A stretch of 64,000 nt of DNA from JAQBQB01 sp963757185 (GTDB lineage Bacteria; Gemmatimonadota; Gemmatimonadetes; Gemmatimonadales; Gemmatimonadaceae). The position numbers were made by a program, and so were the translations under genes. The notes beneath the pieces are model-generated. The model did not search any database, had not been told where the DNA came from, and worked only from the letters and a program-made list of their open reading frames with translations. The first letter of the stretch is position 1; each line of letters starts with the position of its first letter. The stretch lies in contig CAVWQI010000006.1 in assembly GCA_963757185.1 (NCBI GenBank), forward strand, positions 62,001 to 126,000. The letters are read 5' to 3'. Shown in pieces: positions 34,638 to 43,025 of the stretch.

Positions 34638-35789
34638 ATGCGCAGCTCACTTCTTGCCGCCTTCGCGGCGCTTAGCCTGGTGGCGTGCAGTGATTCACCG
34701 ACCGGCCCGCGCTCGGCCGCGCTGAGCGCGCCCGCGTTCGACGCCAACCACGGCGACGGCGCGTCCGGGGCCGTGTTCACGCAGACCAACGCCGCCGCCG
34801 GCAACGCCGTCGTCGCGTTTGCGCGTGCCGGAGACGGCTCGCTCACCTACGCCGGAACGTTCGGCACGGGCGGAAATGGGATCGGCGGCACCACCGATCC
34901 GCTGGCGTCGCAGTACTCGCTGATCCTCGATGGCGAGGATGCCAAGCTGCTGTTCGTCGTCAACGCCGGCAGCAACACCATTTCCACTTTCAGCGTCGAC
35001 GGCGCAAGTCTGACGCTGCTCGGCACAACCGGTTCGCACGGGACGCTGCCCGTCAGCCTCGCGGTAACCCGACACACCCTCTACGTCTTGAATGCGACGT
35101 CGAACAATGTCGCGGGCTTCGACATTGGTGAGAATGGCTCGCTCAGGTGGAACGCGGGTGCCTCGGCCCATCTCAGCGCGGGGGCCGGCGGCGGTGCCGC
35201 GGTTCGGGCGAGCGGCGACGGTCAGTTCCTCGCGGTGACGGAGAAAGGAAGCGGAACGATCGACGTCTACCAAATCGGTGCGCGGGGTACGCTGGGACAG
35301 CCGGTCAGCAGCCCGTCGAGCGGGATCACCCCGTTCGGATTTGACTTCGTGAACGGCGACCGGATCGCGGTCTCCGAGGCCGGCAGCGCTGCCGCCTCCC
35401 TTTATGATGTCGGCTCGAATGGCACGCTGAATGTCGAGAGCGCATCGGTTTCCACGAACGGCCAGGCCGCGCCGTGCTGGCTGATTGCGACAACGAACGG
35501 CCGGTTCGCCTTCACCGCAAATGCGGGAAGCGGCACGATCTCCGGCTACGGCATTGCCAACGGTTCGATGCAGCTCCTCGCGCCCAGTGGCGTAAGCGGC
35601 AGCACTGGTTCGGGCTCGACGCCGCTCGATCTGGACCTGAGCCGCGGCGACCACTTCCTGTACGTGCTGGAAAGCGGCGCCGGCCGGATCGGAGCGTTCG
35701 CGGTCTCGGGCGATGGAAGCCTCACAGCGCTTGCCGGCATCGGCGGCCTCTCGGCGTCGCACGGGTATCAGGGCCTCGCGGCGTACTGA
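34638..35789 (+). CDS. Lactonase-type beta-propeller lipoprotein
   Basis: The product has 383 residues. GGAGAG precedes the ATG at 34638, and a lipoprotein signal ends at LVAC (cysteine near residue 17). The mature part is a seven-bladed propeller of the 6-phosphogluconolactonase-like (PF10282) type with repeated blade units: LLFVVNAGSNTISTFSVDG, LYVLNATSNNVAGFDIG, FAFTANAGSGTISGYGI, FLYVLESGAGRIGAFAVSG. The enzyme function is not implied, because many such secreted propellers are binding proteins. A strong terminator follows. Confidence 0.85.
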   Translation: MRSSLLAAFAALSLVACSDSPTGPRSAALSAPAFDANHGDGASGAVFTQTNAAAGNAVVAFARAGDGSLTYAGTFGTGGNGIGGTTDPLASQYSLILDGEDAKLLFVVNAGSNTISTFSVDGASLTLLGTTGSHGTLPVSLAVTRHTLYVLNATSNNVAGFDIGENGSLRWNAGASAHLSAGAGGGAAVRASGDGQFLAVTEKGSGTIDVYQIGARGTLGQPVSSPSSGITPFGFDFVNGDRIAVSEAGSAAASLYDVGSNGTLNVESASVSTNGQAAPCWLIATTNGRFAFTANAGSGTISGYGIANGSMQLLAPSGVSGSTGSGSTPLDLDLSRGDHFLYVLESGAGRIGAFAVSGDGSLTALAGIGGLSASHGYQGLAAY

Positions 35790-35812
35790 AGCGGCGGACT
35801 TCGAGAAACGGC

Positions 35813-35842
35813 AGCCCCGTGCGACTCGCACGGGGCTGTTTT
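35813..35842 (+). terminator. Rho-independent terminator of the propeller lipoprotein gene
   Basis: A 12-base arm beginning AGCCCCGTGCGA pairs with its exact complement after one central base, and is followed by GTTTT. It starts 24 bases after the stop codon at 35789. Confidence 0.85.
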
Positions 35843-36018
35843 CGCCTCGACCCTGCCGCGCAGCGTGATCGCATCGGATCGCGCGCCACGCCCACCCAAC
35901 AAACCAACCGTTGGCGGAAGCCCGGTGCGCTTCGGCGGAATCTTCGTTGGGCCTTCCGATGCTACGCCCTACCATGGCGGCGGACACGAACCTGGCCAAC
36001 GCCTCGGAGGACACGACC

Positions 36019-36591
36019 ATGTCAGACGTCGCCAACGACGCAACACCGTCAACATTCGACTCGCTGCTGTATCCACTCTTGGACTCGGCTTACGGCATGG
36101 CGATCGGCCTGACCGGCGAGCGGGCCGACGCCGAGGACCTCGTTCAGGAGGCGGTGTTGCACGCTCTGCGCGGGTTCGGCCGATTCGCGCCGGGGACCAA
36201 TTTCAAAGCGTGGTTCTTTCGCATTCTCCACAACGCGTTTCTGACCCGGCTCCGCACATCGCATGGGGACAAGCGCCACGTACATCTCGATGGCGCGCCG
36301 GAGCTGACGCTGGTGGAGAGCACCGATGGCGGTCGCCAATCGTTCGGTCGGGATCCTTCGTTGCTCGCCGAATTCGATCTGGACGAGGTGGCGGCGGCGC
36401 TCCAGCGCTTGCCCGACGAGCACCGGGTCGTGGCCACGATGTGCTTTGTCGACGAGCTGTCGTATCAAGAAACGGCGGATGCCCTCGGAATCCCCGTCGG
36501 CACCGTGCGGTCACGGCTTCATCGCGCTCGAAAGATGCTGCAATCGCAGTTGCTTCTTCTGGCCCAAGACCATGGCCTCGTCGCCGCCTAA
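36019..36591 (+). CDS. ECF-type RNA polymerase sigma factor
   Basis: The product has 190 residues from the ATG at 36019, chosen for the GGAGG nine bases upstream; an in-frame ATG at 35959 is possible. Region 2 is AYGMAIGLTGERADAEDLVQ with the -10-recognition stretch FKAWFFRILHNAFLTRLR. Region 4 is a helix-turn-helix (YQETADALGIPVGTVRSRLHRAR). No anti-sigma gene adjoins it. The next gene is convergent and four bases away, so a partner would have to lie elsewhere. The promoter at 34534 is a candidate target. Confidence 0.93.
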   Translation: MSDVANDATPSTFDSLLYPLLDSAYGMAIGLTGERADAEDLVQEAVLHALRGFGRFAPGTNFKAWFFRILHNAFLTRLRTSHGDKRHVHLDGAPELTLVESTDGGRQSFGRDPSLLAEFDLDEVAAALQRLPDEHRVVATMCFVDELSYQETADALGIPVGTVRSRLHRARKMLQSQLLLLAQDHGLVAA

Positions 36592-36595
36592 GCCA

Positions 36596-37372
36596 TCACT
36601 CCGTAGGGCGGTCGAGCGCCAGCACCCGGTCGCGAAACGAACGACTCACGGTGAGGCGCTCGCCGCCTTGCAGAATCACGACCAGGGCACCGGCGTACCA
36701 AGGCTGGATTTCCTTGATCCAATCGACGTTCACGATCGCCGAACGGTGGACGCGAACGAAGTGTGCGGGATCGAGCCGCTCCTCGAGGGCGCGCATGCTC
36801 TCGTGCATCAAGTACCCGGATCCCGTGCCGACATGCAGCCGCACGTAGTTGTCGGCCGCCTCGATCCATCGAAGGTCAACGGTCTTCACGATGATGATGC
36901 GGCCGTCGGTGTTCACCAGCAGACGATCGGTATAGCGTCGCTGGCTCCGCAGGGCGTCGAGCATCTTCAGCGCTTCGGGCCCGAGTCCCTGGTCGGCGGG
37001 CTGCGCGAGGCGCTTCTTCGCATGTTGGAGCGTGCGCGCAAACCGGTCGCGGTCGAACGGCTTGAGCAAATAGCCGACCGCGTGCACCTCGAATGCCGCG
37101 AGCGCGTACTGGTCGTACGCAGTCACGAAGATCGTCGCCGGCATGGCGTCGACGCCGACTTCATCAATCACGCCGAAGCCATCGAGCTCCGGCATCTGGA
37201 CGTCGAGGAATACGAGCGACGGACGTAACTCCCGGATTGCCGTCACGGCGCGCCGGCCGTTCGGCGCCTCGCCCACGATCGCAATGTCCTCGTCGTCGCG
37301 CAGCAGCGTGCGGAGACCTTTGCGGGCGATCGACTCATCGTCCACGATGAGGGCGCGTATTGCCATGGACAT
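36596..37372 (-). CDS. LytTR-family response regulator
   Basis: The product has 258 residues (ATG at 37372, alternative at 37366). An N-terminal receiver domain carries D57 in FLDVQMPELDGFG, the acidic pair DD at 11-12, and the conserved T and K (FVTAYD, YLLKPFDRDRF). The C-terminal LytTR DNA-binding domain spans about residues 150-250 (DLRWIEAADNYVRLH; FVRVHRSAIVNVDWIKEI). The divergent gene at 37404 encodes the matching LytS/YehU-type kinase, 31 bases between starts, so this is a two-component pair sharing one promoter region. Confidence 0.95.
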   Translation of the reverse strand: MSMAIRALIVDDESIARKGLRTLLRDDEDIAIVGEAPNGRRAVTAIRELRPSLVFLDVQMPELDGFGVIDEVGVDAMPATIFVTAYDQYALAAFEVHAVGYLLKPFDRDRFARTLQHAKKRLAQPADQGLGPEALKMLDALRSQRRYTDRLLVNTDGRIIIVKTVDLRWIEAADNYVRLHVGTGSGYLMHESMRALEERLDPAHFVRVHRSAIVNVDWIKEIQPWYAGALVVILQGGERLTVSRSFRDRVLALDRPTE

Positions 37373-37403
37373 ACCCTAGCCGGCGGCAGAATCTTCATCA
37401 ACG

Positions 37404-38543
37404 ATGACCTCCCCGACTCGAGAGGCGTACGCATTGACACCGTCGCCCAAGACGCCTCTTGCGATTCTGACGCGGTGGGCCGGGTATGCCGCGCTCTGGA
37501 CGACGATTGCCGCCCTGTTTACGGGCCTCTCGGCGTTGGTGTACGCTCTGATGAGTGGCTATGGCCACGGCCGTCCTGGGGGCCCGCCGCCGATCGCGGA
37601 GTGGGCGGCGAATTTCGCGACGATGTTGGCGGACTGGTATCTGTGGGCGCTATTCGCACCGTTGGTATTCTGGCTGGGCGCCCGGATCTCCTTCACGGGG
37701 CGTGGGTGGCTCCGCGTCGTTGTCCCGCATCTCGTGCTCGGCGTGGCCATCGCGTTCGCCAAGCTCGGCGTCCGCTATTGGATTGGACGCGCCATTCCAA
37801 TGCTGGCCGTGCAATGGCCCGGCATTCTCGATACTCTGCCGACGAACGCGTTGGTATACTGGTTGATTCTGGGAGTCGGGTATGCGCTCGACTACTACCG
37901 TCGCTTTCGAGATCGAGAGCTCAAGGCGGCGCAACTCGAGTCGCGCCTGGCTCGAGCGCAGCTGGACGTACTGCGCATGCAGCTCCATCCCCATTTTCTG
38001 TTCAACACGCTGCACACGGTCTCGGTTCTGGTGCGCGAGGGCGATAACGACACCGCTGACCGGGTCATCTCACGCCTGAGCGAGCTGCTGCGTCTCTCGA
38101 TCGATCTGGAAGCGACGAACGAGGTCCCCCTGTCGCGCGAACTCGAGATCCTATCGTCTTACCTCGACATTCAGCAGACGCGATTCCAAGAACGATTGCG
38201 CGTCTCGGTCGACGTCGATGCTGACGCACGCGACGGGCTGGTACCGACATTGATCCTGCAGCCGTTGGTCGAGAACTCGATTCGTCATGGCATCGGCCAT
38301 CGAGAGACGGGCGGTCGCGTCGACATCGTCGGCCGGCGGGTAGGCGACCGCCTCGACATGACGATTCGCGACGACGGCCCAGGTATGACGACGAGCGCAC
38401 CCAACGGCTCGGGCGGCGTTGGGCTGGCGAATACGCGTGCGCGCCTCGAGCAGCTCTACGGAGCCGACCACCGGTTCGAGTGCCGCAACGAAACAGCCGG
38501 GGGATTCACAGTCCTCGTCAGCGTGCCGTGGCGGCCCGCCTGA
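37404..38543 (+). CDS. LytS/YehU-type sensor histidine kinase
   Basis: The product has 379 residues. Four to five membrane segments fill residues 25-165. A cytoplasmic His_kinase domain follows with QLHPHFLFNTLH, whose second histidine (H197) is the usual phospho-acceptor. The ATP-binding part shows VENSIRHGIGH (N box), RDDGPGM (G1 box) and GVGLANTRARLE (G2 box). It has no separate sensor domain, so the membrane region probably senses the signal. Its partner is the divergent LytTR regulator. Confidence 0.93.
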   Translation: MTSPTREAYALTPSPKTPLAILTRWAGYAALWTTIAALFTGLSALVYALMSGYGHGRPGGPPPIAEWAANFATMLADWYLWALFAPLVFWLGARISFTGRGWLRVVVPHLVLGVAIAFAKLGVRYWIGRAIPMLAVQWPGILDTLPTNALVYWLILGVGYALDYYRRFRDRELKAAQLESRLARAQLDVLRMQLHPHFLFNTLHTVSVLVREGDNDTADRVISRLSELLRLSIDLEATNEVPLSRELEILSSYLDIQQTRFQERLRVSVDVDADARDGLVPTLILQPLVENSIRHGIGHRETGGRVDIVGRRVGDRLDMTIRDDGPGMTTSAPNGSGGVGLANTRARLEQLYGADHRFECRNETAGGFTVLVSVPWRPA

Positions 38544-38893
38544 CCCTGCTCGAACAGGGCAGGACAAGTCCATGAACGTCCATGAACGACGAGGAACGGG
38601 CGGCAGCGTCCGCGGTAACGCGGCCTCGTCCGGCTGGACGTAATCTCTTCTGCCTACAACAACTTAGAGAGTTGCCCCTCCTGGGATCGAACCAGGACTC
38701 TCCTGATCCAGAGTCAGGCGTGTTGCCAGTTACACCAAGGGGCAAAAAATCGCCGTCTCCTCGCGGAGCGGCGAAGATTTTGAGTATAGTTCACAAAGCA
38801 CACCCGTTCAACCCTGATGGCGGCTCCGCCGCCGCTCCAGAGTCCGGATCCGCGCACCTGCGCAGGATCCGTAAACTCATCACCGGCAGCCGC
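38544..38893. other. 350-base region with tRNA-Gln and short repeats
   Basis: The region holds a CCCTG/CAGGG mini-hairpin (38546-38560), a perfect tandem of the 10-mer GTCCATGAAC at 38568-38587, and the tRNA-Gln gene. The rest shows no protein-like open frame. The start of the next gene is uncertain and may lie inside this stretch. Confidence 0.5.
38672..38744 (-). tRNA. tRNA-Gln (anticodon CTG)
   Basis: A complete cloverleaf is visible on the minus strand. The 7-bp acceptor pairs TGCCCCT with AGGGGCA, the D-arm is GTG/CAC, and the anticodon arm is CCTGA/TCAGG with loop CTCTGGA, giving anticodon CTG. The T-arm is CCTGG/CCAGG with loop TTCGATC. The discriminator is A and CCA is not encoded. 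Confidence 0.95.
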
Positions 38894-40267
38894 TTGCCAA
38901 TACCCACCCCTGCCGTCGGCAGACGCCGTCCCACCCGGTCGTCGCTCGGCGCCGCGTGGTCTATAGCGGCGACGACGATCGCCCTGACAAGTGTGGTTGG
39001 CTGCGCGGATACCTTCCGCGGCTTGGGTCCCACCCCCGCGGTAGCCGAAGCCCACGCCAACGAGCTGTTCGAATCGATCGCGGCCCGCTTCGATCGGGTC
39101 GAGCTCGAACCGAAGTACGAGCAGTCTCGCCTCCGCCTCGCACAGGCCGCGCTCGTCCCGTCACGGGTCTTCGGCGACAGCTCCGTCTGGTCGCTCATGC
39201 CCTCCGCGACCACGCGCACGCTGCTCGTCCACGGCTCGTTGAACGAGAAGACCGGCCATTACAGGCTCGAGACGCGTACGTCGCTCACGCCGCTCGTGCA
39301 CGGCGGAGATACTCGTCACACACTACAGCTCCGGTCGATGGAGCCGGACGTCTATCGCTGGGACACCAACGTCGACATGGGCGTCGGCCCCATCGCGGCG
39401 GGCGAGGTGAGCAACCTCTGTCTTGCCCTCTTTCGCGCGGCGGAAGGACGGACCGAAGCGCAACTGCGTGAGGACTATCGCACCGCGTTTCCGCGCGCGT
39501 CGGCCGTCTTCGGCCGTGGCTTCGCCATCGATTCGCTTCACGTCACGCCCGCCCCGGGCGGCGGCACGAGCGTCTCCATCACCGCCGGGTTTCACCCCGA
39601 GGCCATGCGCGAGTCTTACCCGGCGCTGGCGAACTACCTCGAGAAATATCTCGGTCCGGCGAAGTACCACTTCACGCTCGCCGGCAAGGACGGAACCCAG
39701 TTGCTCGACGTGACGGGACGCGACCGGTTCGTCACGTTCCGCTATCGCGTCGCCGAGGGTCGGCTCGCGCCGCTCACCGGCCCGCTCAAGCCGTGGTCGG
39801 ACACGCTGCGGCTCACGTCCGACATCAAAATGAAGGTGAAGCTGTTCCACGTCGGGTTCCACCAGCTGGTGACCGACTTCGTGATCTCCAACGTGGGCCA
39901 CGAGCGCGCGATTTCGATCATCGCGCAGCGCGAGCCGGAGTGGGACCTGCCGCTCGTCACCGAACGGTTGATTCGTACGCCGCTTCATCGGCCGTTCGTC
40001 GGCCAGGGATCGCTGTTCCAACTGTCGGTGCGAGACACCGCGGGAGGCCAGACGGTCTTCGCGCGGCGCACGCGATTCGACGTCCAGGAGAGTACGATCG
40101 CCCGCTTTCTTGGCTCGCTCGCCGGCCGCATGATGAGCGACCTCGATGCGAGCGTCGAAGCCGAGGAAGACCGATTTCTCCGCGACGGCTTCCTGGCGAT
40201 GCAGGCCGACCTGAAGACGGCCGCGCGCGCGTGGGGTTCCCGCGATGGCGGACTCGGCCTCTATTAG
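38894..40267 (+). CDS. Putative lipoprotein of unknown function
   Basis: The frame is open from well upstream, but no ATG lies between the tRNA and the lipoprotein signal. A TTG at 38894 would give 457 residues starting with an Arg-rich leader and the signal SIAATTIALTSVVGC; another TTG at 38780 is possible. The mature protein is mixed alpha/beta with no motif I recognise (AHANELFESIAARFDRVELE, VDMGVGPIAAGEVSNLCLAL, SDIKMKVKLFHVGFHQLVTD). The long frame with normal composition makes it convincing as a gene, but the start and function are open. Confidence 0.65.
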   Translation: MPIPTPAVGRRRPTRSSLGAAWSIAATTIALTSVVGCADTFRGLGPTPAVAEAHANELFESIAARFDRVELEPKYEQSRLRLAQAALVPSRVFGDSSVWSLMPSATTRTLLVHGSLNEKTGHYRLETRTSLTPLVHGGDTRHTLQLRSMEPDVYRWDTNVDMGVGPIAAGEVSNLCLALFRAAEGRTEAQLREDYRTAFPRASAVFGRGFAIDSLHVTPAPGGGTSVSITAGFHPEAMRESYPALANYLEKYLGPAKYHFTLAGKDGTQLLDVTGRDRFVTFRYRVAEGRLAPLTGPLKPWSDTLRLTSDIKMKVKLFHVGFHQLVTDFVISNVGHERAISIIAQREPEWDLPLVTERLIRTPLHRPFVGQGSLFQLSVRDTAGGQTVFARRTRFDVQESTIARFLGSLAGRMMSDLDASVEAEEDRFLRDGFLAMQADLKTAARAWGSRDGGLGLY

Positions 40268-40422
40268 AACGTTGTCATTGTCTTTTCGTTGCGCCGCCGC
40301 GCGCCCCGCGTTACTGTGGTGCGCGCACGTGCATGGCACATCGAGCGGGTCTGGCGACGCGGCATGATCCTCGACGGACAACGAATTTCAGCTGGCGCAC
40401 GTGCCGATTTCGAGGAGGCAGT

Positions 40423-40806
40423 ATGCTGATCCTTTTCGGCGGCGGAGACGGCGGCGGTTTCTGGGTGGGCCAGGATGGTAAGGTCCATCACATTGGCCCC
40501 TACGGCCCGGACGTCCTGCGTCAGCTCAAAGCGGTGAGCGCGCTCGTCAATGTCGCGACGCACCAGGACGGCGGAATTACGAAAGAGGCCGGGGCGCTCG
40601 CCGAACGCCTGTCCACGACCGTAATTCCGGAACTCACCAAGGTCGCCGGCGCGACACAACTTGGCGACAATTCGATCGCGTTCATCGACGGAGACGACGG
40701 GTTCGTCTGCGGATCGACCGGTAAGCGTCCGATCCCAATTCCGCGCCATCTGTCCGCCGGCAACGTGTTTTCACCGGTCAGCTCGCAACCGGCGGTTCAC
40801 GCCTAG
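40423..40806 (+). CDS. Small conserved-looking protein of unknown function
   Basis: The product has 127 residues from the ATG at 40423, with a strong GAGGAGG just upstream. The N-terminus is Gly-rich (LILFGGGDGGGFWVGQDGKV) and the middle is helical (LRQLKAVSALVNVA, AGALAERLSTTVIPELTKVA). It has no signal peptide or membrane segment, so it is probably cytoplasmic. I do not recognise the family. A very strong terminator follows. Confidence 0.75.
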   Translation: MLILFGGGDGGGFWVGQDGKVHHIGPYGPDVLRQLKAVSALVNVATHQDGGITKEAGALAERLSTTVIPELTKVAGATQLGDNSIAFIDGDDGFVCGSTGKRPIPIPRHLSAGNVFSPVSSQPAVHA

Positions 40807-40824
40807 CGCGCCCGTCCGGAACGA

Positions 40825-40855
40825 AAAAGGGAGACGACCAGATCGTCTCCCTTTT
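40825..40855 (+). terminator. Rho-independent terminator of the 40423 gene
   Basis: A perfect 13-base stem AAAAGGGAGACGA/TCGTCTCCCTTTT encloses a CCAGA loop. The A- and T-runs on both sides make it functional in both directions. Confidence 0.9.
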
Positions 40856-40880
40856 GCTATGCTGAATGGCCAGGGGCGGG

Positions 40881-40918
40881 AGAAAAAGGAAACGCCACCA
40901 AGCCTTGGGCTGGTGGCG
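40881..40918 (-). terminator. Probable terminator of the tRNA-Ala transcript
   Basis: On the minus strand CGCCACCAGCC pairs with GGCTTGGTGGCG around a short loop, followed by TTTCCTTTTT. It lies about 180 bases downstream of tRNA-Ala in its direction of transcription. Confidence 0.65.
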
Positions 40919-41094
40919 CCGCGCCTACCTGGGTGAGCCCCCCGGAGTTGCCTCGCTCGCCGTCATTGGAACTCTGCGTCCTACCGATCGGCGGCGGGCA
41001 TATATCCGGAGGCCGATTCTAGCCAGAACCGTGCCCTGTTGTCTCATCCTACGTGCGATCCGCGGCGGAAGTGTCACCACGCCGCGTCCTTCCA

Positions 41095-41167
41095 TGGAGC
41101 TGACCGGGATCGAACCGGTGACCTCTGCAGTGCGATTGCAGCGCTCTCCCAGCTGAGCTACAGCCCC
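41095..41167 (-). tRNA. tRNA-Ala (anticodon CGC)
   Basis: A complete cloverleaf lies on the minus strand. The acceptor pairs GGGGCTG with CAGCTCC (one G-T pair), the D-arm is GCTC/GAGC, and the anticodon arm is CTGCA/TGCAG with loop ATCGCAC, giving anticodon CGC. The T-arm is ACCGG/CCGGT with loop TTCGATC. The discriminator is A and CCA is not encoded. Confidence 0.95.
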
Positions 41168-41187
41168 CTTCCGACTTCACCCCATGG

Positions 41188-41212
41188 AAAAGGCCCCGCA
41201 GGTCGCGGGGCC
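41188..41212 (-). terminator. Minus-strand terminator with no annotated gene upstream of it
   Basis: A perfect 8-base stem GGCCCCGC/GCGGGGCC with a 5-base loop is followed on the minus strand by TTTTCC. It lies upstream of tRNA-Ala in the minus direction, and no minus-strand gene lies between it and 42354. Confidence 0.6.
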
Positions 41213-41287
41213 GCCTCCCACAAGACCTAAAACTAGAAGGCGACTGCGCTTGCGTCAAGTTGACTTGCGAGCGCGCGCGAGGTAACA

Positions 41288-41324
41288 AACGGGTGGGCGC
41301 AGTTCTCCGCACACCCCACCCGTT
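41288..41324. repeat. Inverted repeat in the dehydratase leader
   Basis: A perfect 10-base stem AACGGGTGGG/CCCACCCGTT encloses 17 bases. The flank repeats AGTTCTCCG twice (41301 and 41327). It sits 34 bases before the GTG start of the dehydratase gene and could form a 5'-leader hairpin. The rest of 40919-41358, apart from the tRNA and terminators, shows no gene. Confidence 0.6.
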
Positions 41325-41358
41325 CCAGTTCTCCGTACTCCGCACCCCGCACCCGCCC

Positions 41359-42321
41359 GTGTTCCGAGATCTAAGAGCCGCCGACGTCATCGCGGCCGCC
41401 GACCGAATCCGACCGCTGATCCGTCGCACACCGCTCGTGCGCAGCGAGGAGCTGAGTGCGATTGCCGGGGGCGACGTCTACTTCAAGCTCGAGAACCGGC
41501 AGATCACGGGCTCGTTCAAGCTGCGCGGCGCGCTGAACGTGCTGGCGACTCTTCCCCTCGATGCGCGCGCCCGCGGCGTCGTCGCGTCGTCGGCCGGCAA
41601 TCACGGACTCGGCGTCGCCCACGCGGCCAAGCACTTCGGCACGCACGCGACGATCTTCGTTCCGAGCAACGCCCCGCAGGTAAAGCGCGACGGCATCACG
41701 GCCCTCGGCGCCACGATCGACACCTCGCAGCCCCACTACGACGCGGCGATGGACGCGGCGAAGGGCTTCGCGGCGCATCACGGGGCGACGTTCATCAACC
41801 CGTGCCTCGGCGACATGCTGCTCGCCGGGCAGGGGACGGTCGCCCTCGAGATTCTCGGCGATCTCCCCGATTTGCAGACGCTCGTCGTGAACGTGGGCGG
41901 CGGCGGTCTACTCGGCGGATGCGGAACGCTGCTGCGCGCCGTGGCGCCGCACGTTCGGATCGCCGCGGCGCAAAGCGTGAACACGGCCGCGATGTCGCGG
42001 TCGTTGGCGGCGGGCCGTCTGGTGGAGATCGAGAATCTGCCGACGCTTGCCGAAGGCCTGGCAGGTCAGATCGACGAGGACGCGCTAGACATCGGCCGCC
42101 ACGCTATCGACGACATGACGACGCTCGAAGAGGAGGAGATCGGGAAGGCGATCGCCTGGCTCTGGTCGACGCACGGCGAGCGCGTCGAGGGCGCCGGCGC
42201 GTGTGCCGCCGGTGCGGTGTTGTTCCGCAAGCTTCACTCGATCAAGACGCCCGCCGCGATCGTCGTCAGCGGCGGGAACATCGACGATGCCAAGCTCGAA
42301 GCGGCCCGACGGCACGCCTAG
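41359..42321 (+). CDS. PLP-dependent threonine/serine dehydratase family enzyme
   Basis: From a GTG at 41359 the product has 320 residues; the frame is open upstream to 41260, but that part is low-complexity. The PLP lysine is K54 in ENRQITGSFKLRGA. The phosphate-binding loop is GGGGLLGGC (about residue 180), with SSAGNHGLGVA and a terminal SGGN that contacts the pyridine ring. Length and motifs fit catabolic-type threonine dehydratases or serine racemases, which lack the ACT regulatory domain. It converts L-threonine to 2-oxobutyrate, or L-serine to pyruvate, or racemises serine. Confidence 0.9.
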   Translation: MFRDLRAADVIAAADRIRPLIRRTPLVRSEELSAIAGGDVYFKLENRQITGSFKLRGALNVLATLPLDARARGVVASSAGNHGLGVAHAAKHFGTHATIFVPSNAPQVKRDGITALGATIDTSQPHYDAAMDAAKGFAAHHGATFINPCLGDMLLAGQGTVALEILGDLPDLQTLVVNVGGGGLLGGCGTLLRAVAPHVRIAAAQSVNTAAMSRSLAAGRLVEIENLPTLAEGLAGQIDEDALDIGRHAIDDMTTLEEEEIGKAIAWLWSTHGERVEGAGACAAGAVLFRKLHSIKTPAAIVVSGGNIDDAKLEAARRHA

Positions 42322-42353
42322 GCGCACCGTCCCGGCTTAGGCTTCGGAACCGA

Positions 42354-42851
42354 CTATCGGAACTCGCGCGTGATCGCGCTCGAGGCACGCCGCTCGTTGC
42401 CGAGCGAGTTGCCACGCGAGCCGTGTGCGTCGGCCGTGTTGTTTTCCGCGTGGCCGCCGATCGCGACTTCGCGATCGCCCTCCAAACCGCCCGGATGATG
42501 CTGGAAGCGCGACTCGATCGACGCGCCGTGCGCCGACGTCGAGGACGCGTTGCTTCGGTTGCGCGACTGTCCACGGGCCTCGCCGCCACGGCGTCCGATG
42601 GCCGCCATGTGCTCGCGATTCCGGCTCACGGCGACGCCGCCCTTGCGACCAGCTTCGCGCGCCTCGCCCGAGTCGAACTCGTGGGCCGTGCCCTTGGCAT
42701 GAGCGGCCTTGCCGCCCTTGCTCGCGATCTCACGTTGTTTGCTGCGGTCCATCGACGCGAACCCGCGGTTGCTCCGCGTGCGCGCAGATCCGGACCCAGA
42801 CGTCCCGGTTCCGCCGGTCGCCGTGCGATCATCGTTGGTTTTGTTCGGCAT
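42354..42851 (-). CDS. KGG-repeat (con-10-like) stress protein
   Basis: The product has 165 residues with CAGGAGGAG close before the ATG at 42851. It is hydrophilic and rich in Gly, Arg, Ser and Asn. It has three KGG-type repeats (IASKGGKAAHAKGTAHEF, EAGRKGGVAVSRNREHM, AIGRRGGEARGQSRNR). Proteins with this repeat (PF10685 type, YciG/con-10) are linked to stress, sporulation or motility. The C-terminal 65 residues lack repeats. It is convergent with the dehydratase gene, 32 bases away. Confidence 0.88.
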   Translation of the reverse strand: MPNKTNDDRTATGGTGTSGSGSARTRSNRGFASMDRSKQREIASKGGKAAHAKGTAHEFDSGEAREAGRKGGVAVSRNREHMAAIGRRGGEARGQSRNRSNASSTSAHGASIESRFQHHPGGLEGDREVAIGGHAENNTADAHGSRGNSLGNERRASSAITREFR

Positions 42852-43025
42852 TCCAACTCCTCCTGAATGAGTGGCTTTGGCTAATAGCGCCCTTCAGTTA
42901 CCGGCCACCGTCGACCGATTCAGTGCAAATGGCTTGCCGCTAGCGGCCCCGACCTGAAGGAAAACCGCATAGGAGGCCTTCTCGCAGCAAAAAGAGTTCC
43001 ACATGACGGCTATATTCACCCGACC

